From positions 1 through 50,910 of the forward strand of contig CANQAE010000003.1 of the NCBI GenBank assembly GCA_947589465.1: 50,910 bases of DNA, given 5' to 3'. Within the stretch, counting starts at the first letter, position 1. Each line of letters opens with the position of its first letter. Below are positions 41,740-50,296 of the stretch, piece by piece. Under the pieces are notes generated by a model. It was given only the letters and a program-made list of their open reading frames with translations, was not told where the DNA came from and made no database searches. The translations under genes and the position numbers were made by a program. The stretch comes from an uncultured Clostridia bacterium (GTDB taxonomy: Bacteria; Bacillota; Clostridia; Christensenellales; Pumilibacteraceae).

Positions 41740-42261
41740 TCATCTGTCGTACAAAACTATCTTGCCCTCTTTGAGTGTCGATCTCATATCTATAAGCCTT
41801 TGATTGGATGAGCCGCGGAACAAAAGCGTTATGTCTTTTAGTTCCTCGACAAATCGCCCATCCACAAGCACGTCCACAAGCCCCAAGATCTCCTCGGTAC
41901 ATTCGCAGTTGGGATGAGAACCTTTCGACCTTATTTCTTCCAAAGTGAACCCCGAATAAATCCATATCGTCTTGCTCGGAAGTTCGCTTTTGACCCTCTT
42001 TAAGAGCGGTAATTCGGCTCGCTGATTGCTCGGCTCGAACGGTTCGCCGCCAAGCACGGTAAGTCCGCTTATGTACGGGCGCGACAGAAGTTTTATTATA
42101 TCGTCCTCTGTCTTTTGAGTGTACGGTTCGCCGAAATCGAAATCCCACGTCTGCGGCTGAAAACAATTTTTGCACCTGTTCGTGCAACCCGAAACAAAAA
42201 GGGAAACGCGTACTCCCGGTCCGTCGGCTATATCGCAATCTTTAATTTGTCCGTAATACAT
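41740..42261 (-). CDS. nrdG: Anaerobic ribonucleotide reductase activase
   Basis: The 173-residue radical SAM enzyme loads the glycyl radical on NrdD. The iron-sulfur ligands are Cys26, Cys30 and Cys33 in GCTNRCKNC, LGGEPF is the SAM-binding GGE motif, and the opening DGPGVRVSLFVSGC is typical of the activase family. Length fits. It lies 55 bases after nrdD with a strong hairpin in the gap, and no good ribosome binding site is seen before the ATG, so its level may be set lower than that of nrdD. Confidence 0.96.
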   Translation of the reverse strand: MYYGQIKDCDIADGPGVRVSLFVSGCTNRCKNCFQPQTWDFDFGEPYTQKTEDDIIKLLSRPYISGLTVLGGEPFEPSNQRAELPLLKRVKSELPSKTIWIYSGFTLEEIRSKGSHPNCECTEEILGLVDVLVDGRFVEELKDITLLFRGSSNQRLIDMRSTLKEGKIVLYDR

Positions 42262-42273
42262 ATAAAATCAAAT

Positions 42274-42300
42274 GCGGGACGCGAAACCGTCGCGCCCCGC
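42274..42300 (-). other. Hairpin between nrdD and nrdG
   Basis: GCGGG-x-CGCGA pairs with TCGCG-x-CCCGC (one mismatch) around a five-base loop. On the minus strand no good T run follows, so processing, stabilisation of the nrdD message or partial termination are the options. Confidence 0.6.
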
Positions 42301-42316
42301 AATCTCTCCTTGTCTA

Positions 42317-44491
42317 TTATAGATGCAAAACGCGATCCTTGATCTCCTGCGTCCTGCCTTGATTCCAGAACTGAGTGCCTATATATCCGCAAGTACGTCG
42401 GGCAACATTCATTTTGTCTTGATCCTTGTTGCCGCATTTGGGACAAGTCCACACGAGTTTTCCGTCGTCCTCGCAAATCTCTATTTCACCGTCGAATCCG
42501 CAAACTTGACAATAATCGCTCTTGGTGTTGAGTTCGGCGTACATTATATGGTCGTAAATAAATTTCATTACGCTCAGCACGGCTTCGAGGTTATGCTGCA
42601 TATCGGGAACTTCGACATAACTTATCGCTCCTCCCGGCGAAAGCGCTTGAAATTTCGCCTCGAACCTGAGTTTCTCGAATGCGTCGATAGGCTCGGTCAC
42701 GTGGATATGGTAACTGTTGGTAATGTAACTCTTGTCCGTTACGCCCGGAACTATGCCGAATCTCTGTTGAAGGCACTTGGCGAATTTATACGTCGTCGAT
42801 TCGAGCGGCGTGCCGTAAAGCGAATAGTCGATATTCTCGGCTTTCTTCCACTTGGCGGTGTATTCGTTGAGTTTGCGCATGATCGCAAGACCGAGTTCCT
42901 CGCCTTCGGGTTCGGTGAGTTTTTTGCCGATAAGCGAATACACACATTCCCAAAGTCCCGCATAGCCGAGCGACAAAGTGGAATATCCTCCGTGCAAATA
43001 TTTGTCTATCTTCTCGCCCTTTTTGAGCCTCAACAACGCGCCGTACTGCCAAAGTATGGGAGCGGCGTCCGAAAGCGTGCCCGTAAGACGCTCGTGTCTG
43101 CATTGCAACGCGCGATGACAAAGTTCCATGCGTTCGTCGAATATCTTCCAGAATTTATCGAGATCCTTGTCCGCCGAAAGCCCTATGTCCACGAGGTTTA
43201 CGGTGACTACGCCTTGATTGAATCTGCCGTAATATTTCGGCTTGCCGTTTTCGTCTACGTACGGAGTCAAGAAACTGCGGCAACCCATACAAGTGTAGCA
43301 ATGCCCCTCGCCGTTCTTGTCTATCTTGTTTTGAAGCATTATCTTTTCGGATATATAGTCGGGGACCATGCGCTTTGCCGTACACTTTGCGGCAAGTTTC
43401 GTAAGATACCAATACTTGCTGTCCTCGTGAATATTGTCTTCTTCGAGTACGTATATAAGTTTTGGGAATGCCGGCGTGACCCATACGCCCTTCTCGTTCT
43501 TCACGCCCTTGTAGCGCTGTTCGAGAACTTCCTCTATGATAAGAGCAAGGTCGGCGCGTTCGCGTTCGTCCTTTGCCTCGCCGAGGTACATAAATACCGT
43601 TACGAAAGGAGCCTGTCCGTTGGTGGTAAGCAAAGTTACCACTTGATATTGTATGGTCTGAACTCCGCGTTTGATCTCGGCACGCAAACGCTTTTCGACG
43701 AGTTTTTTCTTGTCCTCATCCGATATTTTTATACCGAGGCTCTCGAACTCGGCGTCCACATCTTTTTGGATCTTTTCGCGGCTGACCTGCACGAAGGGCG
43801 CAAGATGCGTAAGCGAAATCGACTGTCCGCCATACTGATTGGACGCCACCTGCGCTATTATCTGCGTCGCTATGTTGCACGCAGTCGAAAAACTGTGCGG
43901 ACGCTCGATCAACGTTCCCGTAATAACGGTGCCGTTTTGCAACATATCTTCGAGGTTGACGAGGTCGCAATTGTGCATATGCTGTGCGAAATAGTCGGCG
44001 TCGTGGAAGTGGATTATGCCCTCGTTGTGTGCATCCACTATGTCCTTGGGCAACAAAATGCGGTTAGTTATGTCCTTGCTCACCTCGCCCGCCATATAGT
44101 CGCGCTGCGTCGAATTGATAACGGGATTCTTGTTTGAATTTTCCTGCTTCGCTTCCTCGTTGTTGCACTCGATAAGACTCAATATCTTGTCGTCGGTTGT
44201 GTTGGATTGGCGTACGAGCGAACGGGTATATCTATATGTAATGTACGACTTTGCCACTTCGAACGCGCCGTGCGCCATAATCTGGTGCTCGACCATATCC
44301 TGAACTTCTTCCACCGATGGCGAACGACCGAGTTGTTCGCAGGAAAGTACAACGCTTTCGGCAATGCGCTTGACTTGTTTCGGCGTCATGCGAACGCCTT
44401 CGTCAACCGTGACGTTGGCTTTACTGATTGCCGTTATGATCTTTTGAATGTCGAATTCGGCTTCCGAACCGTTTCTTTTGATGATTTTCAT
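42317..44491 (-). CDS. nrdD: Anaerobic ribonucleoside-triphosphate reductase
   Basis: The 724-residue class III reductase makes deoxynucleotides without oxygen. An N-terminal ATP-cone (about 1-92, KIIKRNGSEAEFD) binds the activity effectors. The core includes FHDADYFAQHMHNCDLVN and CYTCMGCRSFL, and the zinc site uses CQVCG and CPKCG near the end. The glycyl radical residue is Gly702 in RRTCGYIG. AAGGGAG precedes the ATG. It is the first gene of nrdD-nrdG. Two NrdR-type boxes lie on its promoter, so it is likely repressed by NrdR when deoxynucleotides are plentiful. Confidence 0.97.
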   Translation of the reverse strand: MKIIKRNGSEAEFDIQKIITAISKANVTVDEGVRMTPKQVKRIAESVVLSCEQLGRSPSVEEVQDMVEHQIMAHGAFEVAKSYITYRYTRSLVRQSNTTDDKILSLIECNNEEAKQENSNKNPVINSTQRDYMAGEVSKDITNRILLPKDIVDAHNEGIIHFHDADYFAQHMHNCDLVNLEDMLQNGTVITGTLIERPHSFSTACNIATQIIAQVASNQYGGQSISLTHLAPFVQVSREKIQKDVDAEFESLGIKISDEDKKKLVEKRLRAEIKRGVQTIQYQVVTLLTTNGQAPFVTVFMYLGEAKDERERADLALIIEEVLEQRYKGVKNEKGVWVTPAFPKLIYVLEEDNIHEDSKYWYLTKLAAKCTAKRMVPDYISEKIMLQNKIDKNGEGHCYTCMGCRSFLTPYVDENGKPKYYGRFNQGVVTVNLVDIGLSADKDLDKFWKIFDERMELCHRALQCRHERLTGTLSDAAPILWQYGALLRLKKGEKIDKYLHGGYSTLSLGYAGLWECVYSLIGKKLTEPEGEELGLAIMRKLNEYTAKWKKAENIDYSLYGTPLESTTYKFAKCLQQRFGIVPGVTDKSYITNSYHIHVTEPIDAFEKLRFEAKFQALSPGGAISYVEVPDMQHNLEAVLSVMKFIYDHIMYAELNTKSDYCQVCGFDGEIEICEDDGKLVWTCPKCGNKDQDKMNVARRTCGYIGTQFWNQGRTQEIKDRVLHL

Positions 44492-44523
44492 AGTCGTACT
44501 CCCTTTTAATTGTTATTTTACCA

Positions 44524-44559
44524 TATCAATATATTGTGTCGTGGTGCTAAATATTATGC
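44524..44559 (-). promoter_or_regulatory. Two NrdR-type boxes
   Basis: Box 1 (44524-44539), TATCAATATATTGTGT, matches 14 of 16 bases of the ACACAATATATTGTGT consensus. Box 2 (44544-44559) matches about 10 of 16 and covers the -10 hexamer. Their centres are 20 bases apart, two helical turns, as expected for NrdR. Confidence 0.7.
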
Positions 44560-44581
44560 CATATCTTGTTATTTATGTCAA
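44553..44581 (-). promoter_or_regulatory. Promoter of nrdD-nrdG
   Basis: On the minus strand: TTGACA (44576-44581), 17 bases, CATAAT (44553-44558) with a TG extended -10; overlaps NrdR box 2. Confidence 0.75.
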
Positions 44582-44762
44582 GAACTTTACGCCGCTTTGA
44601 ATGTGAAATTTTTTTACCTCTATTTTTATTGAAATTTAGCAAACGCCGCTTTAAAAAAGGGGAAGGCACGGGGAAGAAAAAACGGCTCGGTTACCGATTT
44701 ATTGTTTTTTATACGCCCGCTCGGCGAAATGACTTTATTATGCTTTTGAAAAAAGCAAACAG
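44582..44762. other. Intergenic sequence, nothing recognised
   Basis: AT-rich and A/G-rich sequence between the nrd promoter and the aminopeptidase terminator. CGCCGCTTT occurs twice (44589-44597 and 44645-44653). The one ORF here (from 44566, plus strand) is lysine/arginine-rich with no ribosome binding site and runs into the terminator. Confidence 0.5.
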
Positions 44763-44792
44763 AAAAAAGGTATGGATAATCGTATCCATACC
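44763..44792 (-). terminator. Terminator of the M18 aminopeptidase gene
   Basis: Minus-strand stem GGTATGGATA/TATCCATACC (44783-44792 with 44769-44778), four-base loop, then TTTTTTC. Confidence 0.93.
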
Positions 44793-44840
44793 CCTATTTT
44801 TCTAATTATTAAGTGTCCTATACGGATATACTCTCCTTCC

Positions 44841-46205
44841 TCAGCCGAGAAGAAATGCGCGATAGGCGAGATATGCTTCGTAAACGTCGGCTTTTGCAAC
44901 TACTTCCATGGGCGCGTGCATATTGAGTACGGAAATACCCGCGTCGATAACGTTCATATTGTAATTGCCGAGTATGTACGCTATCGTTCCGCCGCCGCCC
45001 TGATCGACCTTGCCGAGTTCGGCAGTCTGGAAGTGGATGTTGTTTTCGTCCATAACTTTGCGGATCCAGGCGAAATATTCGGGATTGGCGTCGTTGGAAC
45101 CGCTCTTGCCCCTTGCGCCGGTGTACTTATTGAACACTATGCCGTTGTTGAGATATGCGGCGTTCTTGCTCTCGTTTACTTCGGGGAAAAGAGGATCGAA
45201 GCCCGCGCTTACGTCGCTCGACAACATTCTCGCGTTTTCCATAACTCTTTTGAGCGAAATGTACGACGTGTCGCCCATTGCTTCGAGCATATATGCTATT
45301 GTGTTCTCGAAGAATACCGAATGAGCGCCCGTTGCACCCACGCTGCCTATTTCTTCCTTGTCCACAAGTATGCAGCACGAGGTGTATTCGGGGTTCTTCA
45401 CATCGAGAATGGCGCGAAGCGATGTGTAAGCGCAAACGCGGTCGTCGTGACCGTATCCCGCGATCATGCTGCGATCGAGTCCGTAATCACGCGCAGGACC
45501 TGCGGGAACGACTTCGATCTCGGCGGACAAAAAGTCTTCTTCCTCGATACCGTATTTTTCTTTGAGCAATTTGAGAACGTTTGCTTTCACGGCGTCTTTT
45601 TCTTCGCCGTCGAGAGGAATAGATCCTATCGTTACGTCGAGTTTTTCGCCTTCTATGATCTTGTCGCCCGTCTTTTGCATCTGATCGCCCGACAAATGAA
45701 TGAGCAGATCGCTTATCCCGACAACGGGGTCGCCCTTGTCCTCGCCTATGTTGACATCTGCAACGGTACCGTCCTTCTTGCAAATAACGCCGTGCAATGC
45801 GAGCGGGATAGTCACATACTGGTATTTCTTAACTCCGCCGTAGTAATGGGTGTCGAGAAGTGCGAACCCGTTCGACTCATACAAAGGATTTTGTTTGAGG
45901 TCGAGTCTGGGCGAATCTATATGCGCGCCGAGGATCCTTATGCCTTCCGTCAGCGGCTTTTTGCCGAGTATGTACAGAGCGATGTTTTTGTTTTTGTTCA
46001 CAAAGAACACTTTTGCGCCCGGCTTGTAAGATTTCAATTCGTCGGCGCTGACGAAGCCGTGTTTGCGGGCAAGTTTTTCGGTTTCGACGACGGCGCGACG
46101 TTCGGTCTTGCCGACAGTAAGATATTCGATATAGTCTTTGCCGAAATCGAATATCGCTTTCTTTTTGTCTTCGCTTATATCTTTCCAGATATTTTTTGCA
46201 TACAT
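44841..46205 (-). CDS. M18 family aspartyl aminopeptidase
   Basis: The 454-residue zinc peptidase of the M18 family removes N-terminal acidic or other residues and forms large tetrahedral complexes. Metal and catalytic motifs: GAHIDSPRLDLKQNP near 108-122, GYGHDDRVCAYTSL, VDKEEIGSVGATG, and the last zinc His in LNMHAPMEVVAKAD. Start 46205 (MYAKNIWKD) has GGAGGG upstream; an earlier ATG at 46250 falls on the promoter. It is a single gene with its own promoter, whose spacer holds a palindrome, and its own terminator. Confidence 0.95.
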   Translation of the reverse strand: MYAKNIWKDISEDKKKAIFDFGKDYIEYLTVGKTERRAVVETEKLARKHGFVSADELKSYKPGAKVFFVNKNKNIALYILGKKPLTEGIRILGAHIDSPRLDLKQNPLYESNGFALLDTHYYGGVKKYQYVTIPLALHGVICKKDGTVADVNIGEDKGDPVVGISDLLIHLSGDQMQKTGDKIIEGEKLDVTIGSIPLDGEEKDAVKANVLKLLKEKYGIEEEDFLSAEIEVVPAGPARDYGLDRSMIAGYGHDDRVCAYTSLRAILDVKNPEYTSCCILVDKEEIGSVGATGAHSVFFENTIAYMLEAMGDTSYISLKRVMENARMLSSDVSAGFDPLFPEVNESKNAAYLNNGIVFNKYTGARGKSGSNDANPEYFAWIRKVMDENNIHFQTAELGKVDQGGGGTIAYILGNYNMNVIDAGISVLNMHAPMEVVAKADVYEAYLAYRAFLLG

Positions 46206-46238
46206 AAAAATTGTCCCTCCGTTATTTTGTTCGCGATT

Positions 46239-46267
46239 ATTATAATACATTTCGCAATGTAAATCAA
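46239..46267 (-). promoter_or_regulatory. M18 aminopeptidase promoter with palindromic spacer
   Basis: On the minus strand: TTGATT (46262-46267), 17 bases, TATAAT (46239-46244). The spacer region contains TACATT-TCGC-AATGTA (46246-46261), a perfect 6+6 inverted repeat centred between the hexamers. Confidence 0.65.
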
Positions 46268-46283
46268 GTCTTTGACCGATATT

Positions 46284-46538
46284 TTATCCATTTTGTGCGC
46301 ATATTTCCAAAAACCATCTGCCCGTACATTCGGCAAAAAGATGCCTGACTTTTTTCCCGATAAGGCAATCGTAGCGCATCGTGATAAGTCCGCCCACGTG
46401 TTCGGGCGGGGTGCGCCGAGTTTCCACTACTTTGTCTATAATATACTCTCTGCCGTCATAGGTCAAAGACAACGGACGTACTTTGCCGAGTTCGTCCACG
46501 TAAAGCGTTACGGGTACATAAACTTTGAGATATCTCAT
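46284..46538 (-). CDS. Small conserved hypothetical protein
   Basis: An 84-residue protein with a pattern I have seen in short Clostridia proteins: a strand pair YVPVTLYVDELGKVRPLSLTYDG, then YIIDKVVETRRTPPEHVGGLITMRYDC, and a closing HLFAECTGRWFLE. The alternating polar and hydrophobic strands suggest a small beta-rich fold. No catalytic motif or signal is visible. The ribosome binding site is weak. It lies 29 bases after the HAD gene on the same strand and is probably the tail of the deo/thi operon; the aminopeptidase promoter follows it. No function can be given. Confidence 0.65.
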   Translation of the reverse strand: MRYLKVYVPVTLYVDELGKVRPLSLTYDGREYIIDKVVETRRTPPEHVGGLITMRYDCLIGKKVRHLFAECTGRWFLEICAQNG

Positions 46539-46567
46539 ATAGGTAGTTTATGCCCGCCGCAACTCGA

Positions 46568-47212
46568 TTAGTCAAAGAACGTCATAAGTTCGTCGAAGCC
46601 GCCTGCAAATTTGTCGGCGAAAGTCTTAACTTCGTCCAAACAACCATAACTATGCCTATCGCTTATCGCCACAGTGTAAAATCCGCCTTGCTTCGCGCTT
46701 TTCAGCGCCGCGGGCAGATCTTCGAATACTGCACACTCTTGCGGCGAAACGCCGATGAGATCTGCGACCTTTATATATATATCGGGGAACGACTTACCGC
46801 GCGAATGTTCGGTATCGACTATCGCGTCGAACATTTCGTAAATGCCGTTATGGTTGAGCGCGGGTATGTACAGCGAGGAATGTGACGACGTGGCTATGCC
46901 GAGTTTTATGCCGCGACTTTTCGCAAGTTCCAAAAACTCGCGCGCCGACGGCTTCAAACCCACTTCTTCGGCGTAGATTTTGCAAGCCATCCCCATCCAT
47001 TCGTCCATAAGTTCGCGCGGAGAATCTTTAAGCCCGAACCGCTTCGCCGTGTACTTCGCCGCTTCCTCGAAATTGAGTACGCCTATATGTTCGGCATAGT
47101 CACTCGGCACGGCTATTCCGCGTTTACGCAAAAATCGCTCGTCGATCTCCTCCCAAACCCAAAGAGAATCAAAGAGCGTGCCGTCGAGATCGAAAATCGC
47201 GCCCCGTATCAT
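46568..47212 (-). CDS. HAD-family hydrolase (subfamily IA)
   Basis: The 214-residue enzyme has motif I DLDGTL (nucleophile Asp8, acid Asp10), a helical cap (about 15-90), motif II in the TSSHSS segment, motif III Lys near GKSFPD, and motif IV FEDLPAAL. This is the beta-phosphoglucomutase/phosphatase group. The start overlaps the thiE stop by four bases, so it is made together with thiamine synthesis enzymes. A thiamine-phosphate or precursor phosphatase is a fair guess, because ThiE makes thiamine monophosphate, but the sequence does not show the substrate; a sugar phosphate linked to the deo genes is the alternative. Confidence 0.88.
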   Translation of the reverse strand: MIRGAIFDLDGTLFDSLWVWEEIDERFLRKRGIAVPSDYAEHIGVLNFEEAAKYTAKRFGLKDSPRELMDEWMGMACKIYAEEVGLKPSAREFLELAKSRGIKLGIATSSHSSLYIPALNHNGIYEMFDAIVDTEHSRGKSFPDIYIKVADLIGVSPQECAVFEDLPAALKSAKQGGFYTVAISDRHSYGCLDEVKTFADKFAGGFDELMTFFD

Positions 47213-47829
47213 GATTTGTACGCCTCGCGCAGTTTTTCAGCCGCAAATCTCACGTCGGGCGCGGAAACGATAGCCGAGCATACGGCAATTCCCGACCCCA
47301 TTCCCCTAAAACAACTTGCATTGGCGGCGTTTATCCCGCCGATAAGCACGATTGGGATCTTTATCTCACGACAAACGGCGTTAAGTTGTTCGGGGGAAAT
47401 AACCTTTGCGTCGGTCTTTGTGCCGCTCGCCCGCATAGCCCCCACTCCTATATAATCTGCTCCGTCGCGTTCGGCAGCCATAGCCTCGACGAGATTGTGT
47501 GCCGTAATGCCTATTATTTTGTCGCTGCCAAGTAGCGCCCGCGCCGTAACGCAATCTATATCGCTTTGACCGAGATGAACGCCGTCCGCGCCCGAAGCGA
47601 GCGCCACGTCAATGCGATCGTTTATGATGAGCGGAACGCCGTATGCGTCGGTTATCTTCTTTATGCGCAAAGCCGTTTCCAAAAATTCTCTGCCGCCGCA
47701 AGTTTTCTCGCGCAACTGGACGACAGTCACCCCGCCTTTTATCGCGCTTTCGACACATTCTTCGAGCGTTTGGGTAGACATGAGCGATCTGTCCGTGCAA
47801 AGATACAACGAGTAATCGACTTTCTTCAT
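47209..47829 (-). CDS. thiE: Thiamine-phosphate synthase
   Basis: The 206-residue TIM barrel joins the pyrimidine diphosphate (HMP-PP) to the thiazole phosphate. YLCTDRSLM opens it, VQLREKTCGGREF is the pyrophosphate site, IINDRIDVALASGADGVHLGQSD the core, then YIGVGAM and IVLIGGINAANA. The start at 47829 (GAGGAG upstream) overlaps the thiD stop by four bases; a longer ORF into thiD is an artefact. GVGAMRASGTKTDA has Met-Arg where most enzymes have Phe-Pro-T; the substitution is mild and activity is still likely. Confidence 0.95.
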   Translation of the reverse strand: MKKVDYSLYLCTDRSLMSTQTLEECVESAIKGGVTVVQLREKTCGGREFLETALRIKKITDAYGVPLIINDRIDVALASGADGVHLGQSDIDCVTARALLGSDKIIGITAHNLVEAMAAERDGADYIGVGAMRASGTKTDAKVISPEQLNAVCREIKIPIVLIGGINAANASCFRGMGSGIAVCSAIVSAPDVRFAAEKLREAYKS

Positions 47830-48617
47830 CTTGACTCCTCCACTAAATAAAAATGATTGAGCGGACCGTTGCCTTTGCCGAGTTCGAACGAATGTTTTAT
47901 AGCGCCCGTTATGTACCTTTTCGCTTCTATGACGGCTTCGCGCGGTGACAATCCGAGCGCGAGAAAACTCGCTATCGCGCTCGAAAGCGTGCAACCCGTC
48001 CCGTGCGTATTTTTGGTATCTATGCGCTTTTCGGAATACAATTCGAATTCTCCGTCGAAAAATACGTCGATCGCGTCTCCTGTCGAATGTCCGCCCTTGA
48101 CAAGTACCGAACGAGCGCCCAAACGTGAAATCTCGCGAGCCGCTTCTTTCATATCTTCGATCGTCCTTATTTTAAGTCCGGTGATCACTTCCGCTTCGGG
48201 AATATTCGGAGTTATTACGGTGGTAAGAGGCAGAATCGACCTTTCGAACGTTTTTCCGTACTTCATAAGCGTATTGCCGTCTTTCGCCTGCATAACTGGG
48301 TCCGCCACTATGTATTCGGGCTTGTAAAAACGCAGTTTTTCGGCAACCGTCTTCATACATTGTTCGGACGGAAGCATTCCTATCTTTACCGCATCGACTT
48401 CGATATCTTCGAAAATCGCGTCTATCTGTTCGGCTACCGTTTGGGGCGGAACTTCGCAGATCGAGATCACCCTGCTCGTGTTTTCGGCGACCACCGCCGT
48501 TATGACGCTCATGCCGTAAACTCCGAGAGCGGACATAGTTTTGAGGTCGGCTTGAATACCCGCGCCGCCGCTACAATCCGAACCCGCTATCGTCAAAACT
48601 GTTTTCGGTCGTTTCAT
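47826..48617 (-). CDS. thiD: Hydroxymethylpyrimidine (phosphate) kinase
   Basis: The 263-residue ribokinase-fold enzyme makes HMP-PP for thiamine. GSDCSGGAGIQAD (residues 12-24) binds the pyrimidine, VLVKGGH and NTHGTGCTLSSAIA hold the anion hole and catalytic base region. Length matches single-domain ThiD. It overlaps pdp upstream and thiE downstream, each by four bases. With ThiE but no ThiM, ThiG or ThiC in the window, the thiazole must come from elsewhere in the genome. No TPP riboswitch can sit in front of it because there is no gap. Confidence 0.96.
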   Translation of the reverse strand: MKRPKTVLTIAGSDCSGGAGIQADLKTMSALGVYGMSVITAVVAENTSRVISICEVPPQTVAEQIDAIFEDIEVDAVKIGMLPSEQCMKTVAEKLRFYKPEYIVADPVMQAKDGNTLMKYGKTFERSILPLTTVITPNIPEAEVITGLKIRTIEDMKEAAREISRLGARSVLVKGGHSTGDAIDVFFDGEFELYSEKRIDTKNTHGTGCTLSSAIASFLALGLSPREAVIEAKRYITGAIKHSFELGKGNGPLNHFYLVEESR

Positions 48618-49912
48618 ACTATCCTCTCCAAAATTATCTTGCCGTGCGTCGGTCGTTCTTCGCCAATCAGAGTGCCGTCCATAACTTTCCTTTCGGCTTC
48701 GTCAAACTCGTTTCTATTCGAAAACAAGGTGGCAATGACCTCGCCCGCAAATACCTTATCTCCTTTCTTGCGCCTGAGAATAATACCCGCTCCTCGGTCA
48801 ATTTCGTCATCCGTTTTGTTTCGTCCCGCACCGAGCGCGAGGCAGGCTTCCCCGTATTTTTCTGCGTCTACGCCCATTATATATCCCGAACTGCGAGCAA
48901 TAACTTCGCGCGAGAATTTTCCTCTTTCGAGCAGAGATGGGTCGTAAATACACCGTTCGTCGCCGCCTTGCGCCTTGACCATACGCGCGAATTTTTCGAG
49001 AGCGCTCCCGTCCGCTATGGCTTTTTTCGCGGCAGACAGACACTTTTCTTCGTCGCCGAAGCCGCAGAGCGACAGAATTTCGGCGCTCAACCCTATGCAA
49101 AGTTCCAAAAAATCCCCGCCTGTATTGCCGCGCAAAGTTTCGATCGCTTCGGCAACTTCCAACGAATTGCCTATGCTATTGCCGAGCGGCTCGCTCATAT
49201 CGGTGATGAGCGCCGATATCTTTTTGCCCGCCGCCCTGCCTATATCTACACAAATTTCAGCGAGGGCGCGAGCGTCGTCGAGAGTTTTCATAAATGCGCC
49301 GCTCCCGACTTTTACGTCAAGCACTATGCAATCGTCGTTCGCGGCAAGTTTTTTGCCCATGATGCTTGACGCGATGAGCGGAATACTGTCCACCGTAGCC
49401 GTAACGTCGCGCAGGGCGTACAACAATTTGTCGGCGGGCGCAAGGTCTTTGTTCTGTCCTATGATGCACAGCCCCACCTCGCTTGCAATACGTTTGAACT
49501 CGCCTATGTCGAGGTCCGTCCTCAGTCCTTTGATCGATTCGAGTTTGTCCACCGTGCCGCCCGTATGACCGAGCCCTCTGCCGCTCATTTTGGCGACGGT
49601 AACGCCGAGCGACGCAACTATGGGCATTACGACGAGGCTCGTCTTGTCGCCCACGCCGCCCGTGGAATGTTTGTCGGCGCGAACGCCGCCGACCCCCGAA
49701 AAATCGAGAGTTTCGCCCGAATCACGAATGGCGAAAGTCAAAGTCGTAGTTTCGCGTTTTGTCATTCCCTCGAAGTAAACCGCCATAAGCAATGCCGCAA
49801 CCTGATAGTCGGGAATTTCGCCGTCCGTATATTTTTGCACGAAGTAGCGTATCTGTTCGTCGTCGAGTTCGCCGCCGTCGCGTTTGGTCTTTATTATGTC
49901 GTACATTCGCAT
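48614..49912 (-). CDS. pdp: Pyrimidine-nucleoside phosphorylase
   Basis: The 432-residue enzyme splits thymidine, uridine or deoxyuridine with phosphate to base and (deoxy)ribose 1-phosphate. The signature SGRGLGHTGGTVDKLESI is at about 110-127, and DKHSTGGVGDKTSL (about 80-93) binds phosphate and potassium. The C-terminal domain with RKKGDKVFAGEVIATLFS is typical of the pyrimidine class. GGGAGGGG precedes the ATG. It lies 15 bases after cdd and overlaps thiD by four bases. Its product feeds DeoB, coded upstream. Confidence 0.95.
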   Translation of the reverse strand: MRMYDIIKTKRDGGELDDEQIRYFVQKYTDGEIPDYQVAALLMAVYFEGMTKRETTTLTFAIRDSGETLDFSGVGGVRADKHSTGGVGDKTSLVVMPIVASLGVTVAKMSGRGLGHTGGTVDKLESIKGLRTDLDIGEFKRIASEVGLCIIGQNKDLAPADKLLYALRDVTATVDSIPLIASSIMGKKLAANDDCIVLDVKVGSGAFMKTLDDARALAEICVDIGRAAGKKISALITDMSEPLGNSIGNSLEVAEAIETLRGNTGGDFLELCIGLSAEILSLCGFGDEEKCLSAAKKAIADGSALEKFARMVKAQGGDERCIYDPSLLERGKFSREVIARSSGYIMGVDAEKYGEACLALGAGRNKTDDEIDRGAGIILRRKKGDKVFAGEVIATLFSNRNEFDEAERKVMDGTLIGEERPTHGKIILERIV

Positions 49913-49927
49913 ACCGTCCCCTCCCGT

Positions 49928-50296
49928 TTACAGTTCGAACGCGTGCGGCAAAAGTTCGCCGAGCGTAAACGTTTTGTTTTCAAGTACAACGACAAAGTCG
50001 GGCGAACAAAACTCCGCCATAATCTGTCTGCACGCGCCGCAAGGCATACAATCGTCGCCGTCCGAAACGATGGCTATCGCCTCGAACTCCCTTTCGCCGT
50101 CCGAAATCGCCTTGAAGAAGGCGACACGTTCGGCGCAGATCGTCAGCCCGTACGAACTGTTTTCTACGTTACAACCAAAGTACACTTTGCCGGAACTTGC
50201 CAAAAGCGCCGCGCCCACGTTAAAATTCGAATACGGCGCGTACGAAAATTTTTTCGCTTCTTTCGCTTTATCTATCAAAAACGTATAGTCTTTCAT
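49928..50296 (-). CDS. cdd: Cytidine deaminase
   Basis: The 122-residue zinc enzyme turns cytidine or deoxycytidine into uridine or deoxyuridine. The zinc ligands are Cys54, Cys86 and Cys89 (CAE and PCGACRQ) and the catalytic Glu is Glu56. YAPYSNFNVGAAL opens the fold. This is the homotetrameric short form. The start overlaps the deoB stop by four bases, and pdp follows 15 bases on, so deamination and phosphorolysis are made together. Confidence 0.97.
   Translation of the reverse strand: MKDYTFLIDKAKEAKKFSYAPYSNFNVGAALLASSGKVYFGCNVENSSYGLTICAERVAFFKAISDGEREFEAIAIVSDGDDCMPCGACRQIMAEFCSPDFVVVLENKTFTLGELLPHAFEL

Noticed and set aside
42323..44137. Plus-strand ORF of 604 codons
   Set aside because: It is antisense to nrdD, which is complete and conserved.
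48614..48620. TPP riboswitch for thiD/thiE
   Set aside because: thiD overlaps pdp and thiE overlaps thiD, so there is no leader; any riboswitch would have to lie before deoB, outside the window.
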